Shown: positions 22,601 to 32,800 of the stretch, piece after piece
Layout: each line of letters begins with the position of its first letter
Position numbering within the stretch: the first letter of the stretch is position 1
Assembly (NCBI GenBank): GCA_025084515.1
Contig: JAJAGP010000019.1
Coordinates: forward strand, 474,001 to 538,000
Source of the DNA: Ancistrus triradiatus
Lineage: Eukaryota > Chordata > Actinopteri > Siluriformes > Loricariidae
DNA length: 64,000 nt
Reading direction: 5' to 3'
The notes under the pieces: model-generated
Seen by the model: the letters and a program-made list of their open reading frames with translations, nothing else
Database searches by the model: none
What the model was told of the DNA's origin: nothing
Made by a program: the position numbers and the translations under genes

Positions 22601-25600
22601 GGTTCCTTTTGTGGTCAGTCCTGGCCCCATGCCGAGCCTGATTCTTGGCCGGGGTTGGCCCGACCTCCCAGTTGGCCCCTGTTTGTTGGTGTACTCCCTA
22701 TATCGGGCCCCGTCCGTCCGTCAGGGGCTTAATCCGGAACGGATTAGACAGGCTAGGGGAGGTCGCTTGGTAGGTTTGGAGCGTCGGGATGCTGCCCTTT
22801 GGAGGGGGGGTACTGTAAGGGGTTGGGCTGCCCTTTGTCCTCGTGGACCATAAAGGGCAGCATTTACTCCCTAAAGTTATTCCCACGCTCGTACGTGGCA
22901 TTAATTGCCAATTAATCAACACCGGCTAGCTCAGGTATTTAAGGTCTCTCCTGAGTCCAGTCGGTGTCTTACCATTGACCTGCATCCTCACGCTACGCAT
23001 TGTTAGACTGTTCTTTTCCGTGAAAGCTGAACCAATGCTTCAAGTCCATTATCGTGACCGCTTTGGGAACCATAAAGACACCGCTTGCTTACCTTCTGTG
23101 ATCAGTGACCGTAGGTAGGCAGGGACACGGGTAAAGCTCGTTCTTTGCAGAGAGTTAGCTTGGTAAAGTCCGCAAGGCTTGAGGTAAGATAGGGCATTAG
23201 ATGATCAGGACAGGGTCAGATTTTCCTGGTCACCGGTCCTTGGGTAGCAATCCCCTCGTCTTCCCTCGCCGTGCGTGATATTAGTTTCCTTTTGTCTTAG
23301 TTCCATTTCCCTGTTTTAGTTGTCTCATCTGCAGTAGTGCTCATGTATAAATAGCGCTTCTGTCTGCTGAGCACGTTCTGGTGCGCTCTGCTATCGCTAC
23401 GCTGGTTCAGCGCGTGCACGCTATCCGATTTAGCGCGATCGCTCTGCGCATGCGCGGACTCGTGCGCCGCCAGCGTAGTGGTTACACGCCGTATTTATTG
23501 AGGAAAATTATCCAGTTAATTTGACGGTGAAATTAGAGTCAGGTGGTTTCAATCAATGGGATGACAATCAGGTGTGAGTGGGCACGCTGTTTAATTTAAA
23601 GAACAAGGGATCTATCAAAGTCTGCTCTTCACAACACACGTTTGTGGAAGTGTATCATGACACGATCAAAGGAGATTTCTGAGGAGCTCAGAAAAAGAGT
23701 TGTTGATCACCATCAGGCTGGAAAAGGTTACAAAACCATCTCTAAAGAGTTTGGACTCCACCAATCCACAGTCAGACAGACTGTGTACAAATGGAGGAAA
23801 TTTCAAGACCACTGTTACCCTCCCTAGGAGTGGTCGACCAACAAAGATCACTCCAAGAGCAAGGTGTGTAATAGTTGGCGAGGTCACAAAGGACCCCAGG
23901 GTAACTTCTAAGCAACTGAAGGCTAATGTTAATGTTCATAAGTCCACCATCAGAAGAAGACTAAACAACAATGGTGTGCATGGTGGGGTTGCAAGGAGAA
24001 AGCCACTGCTCTCCAAAAAGAACATTGCTGCTTGTCTGCAGTTTGCTAAAGATCACATGGACAAGCCAGAAGTCTCTTGAAAGAATGTTTTGTGGACGGA
24101 TGAGACCAAAATAGAACTTTTTGGTTTAAAAGAAAAGAGTTATGTTTGGAGAAAAGAAAACACTGCATTCCAGCATAAGAACCTTATCCCATCTGTGAAA
24201 CATGGTGGTGGTAGTATCATGGTTTGAGCCTGTTTTGCTGCATCTGGACCAGGACGGCTTGCCATCATTGATGGAACAATGAATTCTGAATTATATCAGA
24301 GGAATTCTAAAGAAAAATGTCAGGACATCTGTCCATGAACTGAATCTCAAGAGAAGGTGGGTCATGCAGCAAGACAACGACCCTAAGCACACAAGTCGTT
24401 CTACCAAAGAATGGTTAAAAAAGAATAAAGTTAATGTTTTGGAATGGCCAAGTCAAAGTCCTGACCTTAATCCAATTGAAATGTTGTGGAAGTACCAGAA
24501 GTGAGCAGTTAATGATAGTTATCTACTTTTAGGACTTATGTGAAAATCTGAGGACGTTTTAGGTCATATTTATGCAGAAATATATAAAATTCTAAAGGGT
24601 TCACAAACTTTCAAACACCACTGTATATGTCATATATATGTAATGTTTCTGCTTATATGTATAAAAGTAAGTCTCTGACCAGGTCATTTAATTCTGGCTG
24701 TGTTATCAGATGAGTATAACCAGGCATAAAAGGTTGTTTTCCACCTCTGATTCATATGTTGTGGCATCTTCATCAGCCTCACCTAGGCTCCATGTCTCTG
24801 GTGGCTTCTGTGCTGGCAAACTGTCATCATGTGGCACACATCAGCCATGTCTTGCGGCTGAAGTCAGACTGGGGAGTTCAATGGAGTTTGTATTGTTACT
24901 AGAGAAGCCAGATACATTGGCAGACAGAAGTAACTGTCCATCATATGCTTCCTGTTATTCGTCAAATAATCGTGACTGCGAATAGCATTGACTTGGACTA
25001 CTTCTGAGCCAAGCACATGTTGCACAACAAAAATTGAGAAGCCCAGGGTTTTCATCTAGATCACCACTTTTCATTCAAAGTAGAGATCACAGGCTATATT
25101 AGTAAGTGCAGTCATGGTGTATCTTTGAGCATTAAGCGTACACTCATGGATATAACAGAATGTATTCTAGTAGACATTTCTGCTGTGTTACTTTTTCCCT
25201 GAAGACAGTAAATCCTATTGTTAAGTATATTTTCTATGTCATTGCCAGACTTGTGCATCAAAATGTGAGCAGCTTTTACAGCTTTTCTGCCAGCATCTAA
25301 CTTGACTAAACATGCCCAGGCATAGCTAAGACAACATTTGCATAGCACCTACACTGAGTGCATGTCCAGAACTGCTCAGCTTGGACTGACCAAAACAGTT
25401 TGCTTTGTGGGCAATATACTAGTACACTTAAAACATGATAGGAAGTCACGGGAATATCAAGGTTAAATCAATGTTACATCAACAAAACGGCACACGATGT
25501 TAAAATTATGGTGCGATCGTTGTGATCAGTGGCACATAATCTCAAAATACACCTCAAAGGAAGCAAAATCTTCGTCTAGTGTAATCGGTGTTTTTGGTCA

Positions 25601-26763
25601 TGTGATGCCACCTAGTGGATTAGCAGCATGTTTACGGTTTAAACAGTCTAGTACTGTACTGCTGGAAATGTAATTTTGTTTTTGTTTGTGATTTTCTCAT
25701 AGTGTTCCAGAAGAAAATATCCCAGCGAGATTCTGACATTCTCTACTCATTACCGGCCAAGCAAAGTAAGTGATTAAACAAAACAGACCAAATATTGTGT
25801 GTGATTTTATATGCTTTGAAAATGAGACCTATGAAAATTGCATGTGCCACAGTAGTGCTGCCCTAATTTCCCAGTCATGTTCTGCTTACACACCCTCTTT
25901 AAGCTTGTTAACTCTTATATGACACAGACCTCTGTGTGCCACAGACAGGGGTAGAGAAAGCATCTCATCCACATATGACACCTTTGTGCCGAGTCCAGCA
26001 CCCAGACTGGATGAGCTCATCAAGCTCCAGGAGCAGGTGAAGAATGGATCACTCAGTATGGACGATGCCCTGGAGAGATTCAGTGACTGGCAGAGGGTTC
26101 AGAGAGGCATAGATGCTGTTCAGCAGGTAATAATAATAGTAACAAGAAGCTCATAATCAAGATCTCAACAAGGTGGTTACTGAAAATGAATTTTACTACT
26201 ACTACTGATACACCTAACCAACAACTGGCTTGGAAACCAATTTGGACCTTAACAAATTAAAGTGATTATTAATTGAAGCTTAATGAGTTTGCTTCAATTA
26301 ATGTGTTCAGGTCTCCGCCTGGCCACTGCGTGTGTTGGGTTTGTATGCTCTCCCCTTGTCTGCATGGAATTCCTCCAAGTTCTTACATTTATGTCAGTTA
26401 GCAGATGCCCTTATCCAGAGCAACCTATAATTGATACAGTCTTTCTGAAACAGCAATTGTGGGTTAAGAGCCTTGCTCAAGGACCCTGCAGTGGCAGCTT
26501 GGCAGAAGTGGGAATTGAACCCTGGACTTTCCTGGGTTATATTTCAGTACTTTAACCATTAGACCCCAGCCAGTTTCACTTCAGTTTCCCAGTGTGTGGG
26601 GTTTCCTCCAGGTTCTGTAGCTTCCTCCCACATTTTAAAGACATTTATTAGGTCAATTATTCATTTACATTCACTTTCTTATCCTCTTGATCCAGAACAG
26701 GGTTGCAGGAGGCAACAGTGCAACCCACCAAGCCACCGGTATTAGGTCAATTAGCATCTCTCA

Positions 26764-26831
<68 letters not shown>

Positions 26832-29800
26832 CATGGGTTCCCCCATGTGAATGAATGTAATAGATGTAACAGTAATCTAATATAGTATACTATCATTTAA
26901 TAGAGATGGTTTTCTATAGTAACAGAGTAAATGGAAAGTAGTAGAAGGTGCCTGTTTGATATCAATATCAATGACCATTATCCTAAATAGGCAACATCCC
27001 GGTTCAACTGGCTAAGTGGCAGACATAAACAGAAACTGAGAACAGACAAACTCTACATTCAGCAGACATTTTAACTGTATAGCCACGGAATACCAATAAA
27101 ACAGTCCAACACACATGACCATGTTAGGAGCAAATACATTATTAAATGTAAACATGCTAAATTTGGAATAATAAATCAAGTGACATAGCAAAGTTTGTAT
27201 AAAGAGGAACATGAAGAAACTGCTGAACTGTGTACCAAAAGAAGAAGGATTAAGAACCCGTTCTGTGTGTTTGCTGTTCCTTACAGCACTCTCTTGTGAG
27301 ACTGTTTTAGAATGAAGTCCATGCATTTACCCACTAAAGTACCACACTGTAGTTCTGACTATTCTTATTCACTTTTGACTCACGGCACATTCTACTTTGA
27401 ATTATTTATTATCATGAAAGCAATACAAGAGCAATATACATTGAGTGGTCACTTTATTAGAGAAACCTGGCCTTTTGTGATATAACTAGACATGCATGAC
27501 CCCAGAATGCAGCCTAAAAGCAAATGGGCATTTTTTCTGTGGATCAGTTTCAGTGTGAATCCACAATTGATCGAGTGATCTGAGCAAATTTGAACAAGAC
27601 ATAGTCATCAGTGCTTGTGTAGCAGGAGCCAGTATTTAAAAAAATGCCAACCTTGTGGGATTTTGTCATACAACAGTGTCAAGAGTGCAAGGGGATCCTG
27701 TGGATATAAACAGCTCATTGATACAAGGGGTCAGAGGAGGATGTCAAGAATTGTTCTGAAAAACAGGCAAGCAAATTGCAGCTGAATGCAACGCTGGTGC
27801 TCCAGATGGGGCATAACAGCAGTTCAAGTGTCATTGCTGCCTAAACAGAAAGTCAAGACTCCAGTGGGCAAAATAATTGTATCACTGAGCAGTGCAAAAA
27901 CATTGCCTGGTCAGATGAATCCAGATTTCTGTTGCACCATGCTGACGGAAGGATCAGAATTTGGTGCAACTAGCATGATTTGTTGAACCCTTCCTGTAAA
28001 GTGTCAACAGTCCAGGCTGGTGGAGATGGAGTACTGATGTGCATGTTATTTGGAACACCATGGGTGCTCTGATACCTGTGGATGGATGTTTGGACAGTAG
28101 GGCTTACTTGAGCAGTGTGGATGATCAAGTTCATCCCTTCATGGCAGCTGTTTACCCTGTGGCAGAAGAACACTTTCAGCAGGACAATGCACCATGCCAC
28201 AAGAGTCTTATAGTCATTGATTGGTTCCAGGAACATGACAGCACGTTTTCCTTGCTTCCCTGGCATTCAGAGTCCTCAGATCTTAATCCTATAGAACATC
28301 TCTGGGATGATGTACGTCAGTACCACCATCTAAGTTGTGCCCACTACAAAAAGCTATCCCCTCCGCATGGGTCAATATTTCTGTAGAACAATTTCAACAT
28401 CTAGTGCAATCTAGTGACAAATTACTGTGGTTCTGAAGGCCAAAAGAGGTCAATGCACTACTAGATGGGTTTCTATAATAAAGTGGCCATTCCATGTGAT
28501 AGTACAAACAGATTAATATACTCCTGTGATTTGCCCTTCAGCCAGCACTACAGTGGTGCTTTTTACAGTTTGTGAACCATTTAGAATTTTCTATATTTCT
28601 GCATAAATATGACCTAAAACATCATCAGATTTCCACACAAATGCTAAAAGTAGATAAAAAGTTAAACAAATGAGACAAAATATTATACTTGGTTATTTAT
28701 TTATTGAGGAAAATGATCCAATATTACATATTAGTGAGTGGCAAAAGTATGCAAACCTTTGCTGTCAGTATCTGGTGTGACACCTGGAGGTGAATAAATA
28801 TTTTGGCCCAAGTGTTTACTTCAATTTAAGCCCTGAATGATCAATGGTCTATATGTAAAACTTAAGATAACCAGTGTTTAAATGTAATAGTGCAAATCGC
28901 TTGAAAAGGAGCTTAAATTCGGATCTGCAAAAAGTTCTGTTTTGGTCTCATCCATCCACAAAACATTCTTCCAATAGCCTTCTGGCTTGTCCACATTACC
29001 TTTAGCAATCCGCAGACAGGCAGCAATGTTCTTTTTGGAGAGCAGTGGCTTTCTCCTTGCCATACACACCATTGTTGTTCAGTGTTCTTCTGATGGTGGA
29101 CTCATGAACATTAATATTAGCCAATGTGAGAGAGGCCTTCAGTTGCTTAGAAGTTATCCTGGGGTCCTTTGTGATCTCACCAACTATTACACGCCTTGCC
29201 CTTGGAGTGATCTTTGTTGGTCGACCACTCCTGGGGAGGGTAACAATGGTCTTGAATTTCCTCCATTTATACACAATCTGTCTGACTGTGGATTGGTGGA
29301 GTCCAAACTCTTTAGAGATGGTTTTATAACTTTTTCCAGCGTGATGAGCATCATCAACTCTTTTTCTGAGGTCCTCAGAAATCTCCTTAGTTTGTGCCAT
29401 GATACACTTCCACAAACATGTGTTGTGAAGAGCAGACTTATAGATAGACTTGATAGATCCCTATTCTGAAATAAAACAGGGGGCCCACTCACACCTGATT
29501 GTCATCCCATTGATTGAAAACACCTGACTCTAATTTCACCTTCAAATTAACTGCTAATCCTTAGAGGTTCACATACTTTTGCCACTCACTAATATGTAAT
29601 ATTGGATCGTTTTCCTCAATAAATAAATGACCAGTATAATATTTTTGTTTCATTTGTTTAACTGGGTTCTCTATATCTACGTTTAGGACTTGTGTGAAAA
29701 TCTGATGATGTTTTAGGTCAAATTTATGCAGAAATATAGACAATTCTAAAGGGTTCACAAATTTTCAAGCACCAGTGTACTTCAGAACATTCAATCACAG

Positions 29801-32800
29801 CCATGCTATTGAGCAACTCATACTACCCAACAAGGATGCAAGAATCAAGGATTCAGTTTGTTGGCTTTTTTTCGACACTTTCCGACCATTAGACAGACAT
29901 AACTAAACTTTTGCTTTTAAAAAAATAATGAATTCTGTACAAATGTTGCAATTTAAGAAAAATCACGCGGACACATTAATATTGTGGCCATAGTGCTATT
30001 AATATTAGAAGTGTAAATTGAAAAGTACATTACAAGAGTCAGGGTACTGTTTTGGGACAGAAGGTGGTAAAAGAGGTCAAGGGGTAGTTCATTTTAAACT
30101 GCAAAAATTTAATTTTTATTAGATTAACTTTCCCAAATTTGCTTTACTTTAGTCAAGACATTTCTAAGAGTTTTGGAAGATTATAAGACATACAACAGGA
30201 TAGTTTTTTCAGGTTTAGTTCTGCACATTAGATCTTTAATAAAATGAATTAAAAATAATGTACTGCTTGTTCAAGTTAATGGCAACAACAATTTTTGGGT
30301 AAAAAAAGCAATGTTTAACTTACGGACATGTTTTGTTGCAGTTTTAAAAAAATACTGATATATACTGATTATGTATCATCTTAATGAGCTTAAGCTTGTT
30401 TCACCTGAATAATACAAACAATAATACAAGATTTATTTATTTTAGTTCTAAGAACAGATAAAGGGATGTGAAGAGATCTGTGTCTAAATACAAATGCAGA
30501 AATACAAGCAGTCCATTGTGTAACGTCATTGGAATGATAATTAATATAACAGTACAGAGAGAGTTCTTTATCCAACTGAGTGTTTGAGGAAAATTAGTAA
30601 ATTTAAGACTACACTGAAACTGGAAATTAGTTCACATTTGCTTTATTTCAGGTATTTCTGAAAGGAGTGTTTCTAGCTTTCACATAGTTGTGTTTATTTT
30701 ATTTTTAATGCCAGTGATGGAGTGTTGCACAATCTCTGTTCTAGGAAAATCTGCAGCAGTTGCGAGCAAGTATAACAAACAACAGAGAGAACGATGACAG
30801 CGTTTATGGTGAGTTCACTCTACCTATTCTCTGAACTATATATCACCGCAAATACACTTGTATTAGTTAAACCTACCCTTACTTCATTGTGCTTATTATA
30901 CTCAGTGCAAGTGCAAAAACTTGCACACCATGTCAGTCAATAAGTAATAACAGTGCCTTCGACAGAAATCAGTACTGATTTTGAGATATGTTGGAGGGTT
31001 GCCTTGTAATATCCAGCATCTTTTTAGCTTCAGCTTCACTGACCGTAAGAACCCTCTACTAAAAGGGGAATCATCCTTTTGTTCTCTGCAGTGGCTATGT
31101 TAACTTCTTTTGATTCAGAAAATCAACAAAACGTTTTTTTTGCCCAGGTGTGCAAAAACTTTTACTTAAGGCTTTAGGTGCATTTTGTAGGTATCCAGTT
31201 ACTGACTTTGGCCCACCTTCTGTAGAACACTGCCAGAACAGCAGAACATCAGTGTTTAATGTGCTGTTATTGATCTGGTTTTATTAGAAAGTGTGATACT
31301 AGTAAAATAGCAGAAGCATAGTAGTTGAGGGCTACTCTGACTTCTTTGTTTGTTTTTAGAAACAGCCAAAAAATCACATTTTGTTTTATTTTAGCTGGGG
31401 CAAATTTCTTTATTAAGAAAATATATTTCTATTGTATTGGCACAGATGTTTCTTTTACTTTAAGTTTTTAATTTCTCTGTGCTCTGGCTCCGGTAATTCA
31501 TTCCTCATATCAGATGGTTAAATTAGGATATTTAACAGCAGGTTTGGATTTTTGATGTTGTATCATTTATATTTGTTAGGAAGACATACCATAGCCCCTG
31601 TTCCAGTGATGTTATTGCAGGCCCCTGGTGACTCATTTATCTATGCTTGCTTTAAAAACGAAGCTATTTCACTTCTTAGACTTCATAAAAAGGTCACCAC
31701 CTGGATTTAACTAAGCAAAGAGTTGAATAGTTAAAAAGGAGCCTCCCATCAGTCTATATAAGATCTTGGGAAAATTAATGCAGCTCTTGAAAGAAGTAAA
31801 TGTTGTGACATTGCAGAAGCAGTTCTGTCCAGAGTTGCATTAATTTATCCCCAAGATCTTGTATTGATGATGGGAGATTTGGACCACTGTGCGAAGTATT
31901 CTCCAGCACATCCCAAAGATTCTCAATGGGGTTTAGGTTTGGACTCTGTGGTGGCCAATCTCTGTCTGAACCACTCTTTGACCCTTCTGAAACAGATTAA
32001 CTAATGAGAAGCAACTCACTGCATCACTTAGGGTTAAATAACTTGTTGCCAACTGAAACATAATCACCAATGCAGTAATTATCCGATGGGAGGTATTTTT
32101 TAACTACAGGGGGCAAAAAAGTATTTAGTCAGCCACTGATTGTGCAAGTTCTCCTACTTAGAAAGATGAGAGAGGTCTGTAATTTTCATCATAGGTACAC
32201 TTCAACTATGAGAGACAAAATGAGAAAAACAATCCAGGAAATCACATTGTAGGATTTTTAAAGAATTTAATTGTAAATTTTGGTGGAAAATAAGTATTTG
32301 GTAAATAACAAAAGTTCAACTCAATACTTTGTAGGAAAAGCTTTGTTGCCAGTGACAGAGGTCAAACGTTTCCTGTAAGTCTTCACCAGCTTTGCACACA
32401 CTGTAGCTGGTATTTTGGCCCATCATGCAGATCTCCTTTAGAGCAGTGATGTTTTGGGGCAACACGGACTTTCAACTCCCTCCACAAATTTTCTATGGGG
32501 CTGAGGTAGGCTAGGCCACTCTCCAGGTTGAATTGTTTTTTTACAGAGCCACTCCTTCGTTGCCCGAGCAGTGGGTTTTGGATCATTGTCATGCTGGAAG
32601 CTCCAGCCACATTCCATCTTCAATGCTCTCACTGATGGAAGGAGGTTTTGGCTTAAAATCTCACTATACATGGCCTCGTTCATTCTTCCCTTAACACGGA
32701 TCAGTCGTCCTGTCCCCTTTGCAGAAAAACAGCCCCAAAGCATGAGGTTTCCACCCCCATGCTTCACAGTATGTATGGTGCAACTCAGCATTCTTCTTCC

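Larger units (their letters stand above)
19688..24623 (+). mobile_element. Tc1-like element, family 1 (copy C), split by an LTR retrotransposon
   Basis: The left end CAGTGGTGCTTGAAAGTTTG (from 19688) and the matching inverted right end (CAAACACCACTG, ending 24623) are flanked by TA (19686-19687, 24624-24625). The left arm stops near 19747 and Tc1 sequence resumes near 23494. The intervening 3.7 kb is an LTR element. About 90 bases of the Tc1 arm expected at the junction are missing, so the junction was altered after insertion. Confidence 0.85.
13171..25702 (+). other. Largest pik3ap1 intron (12.5 kb)
   Basis: Runs from GTAAAA to TTTCTCATAG. It holds the TA/TG microsatellite, a TIR repeat end, a 668-base DNA transposon, a SINE, and the Tc1 copy that contains the LTR retrotransposon. 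These are listed separately. Confidence 0.75.
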
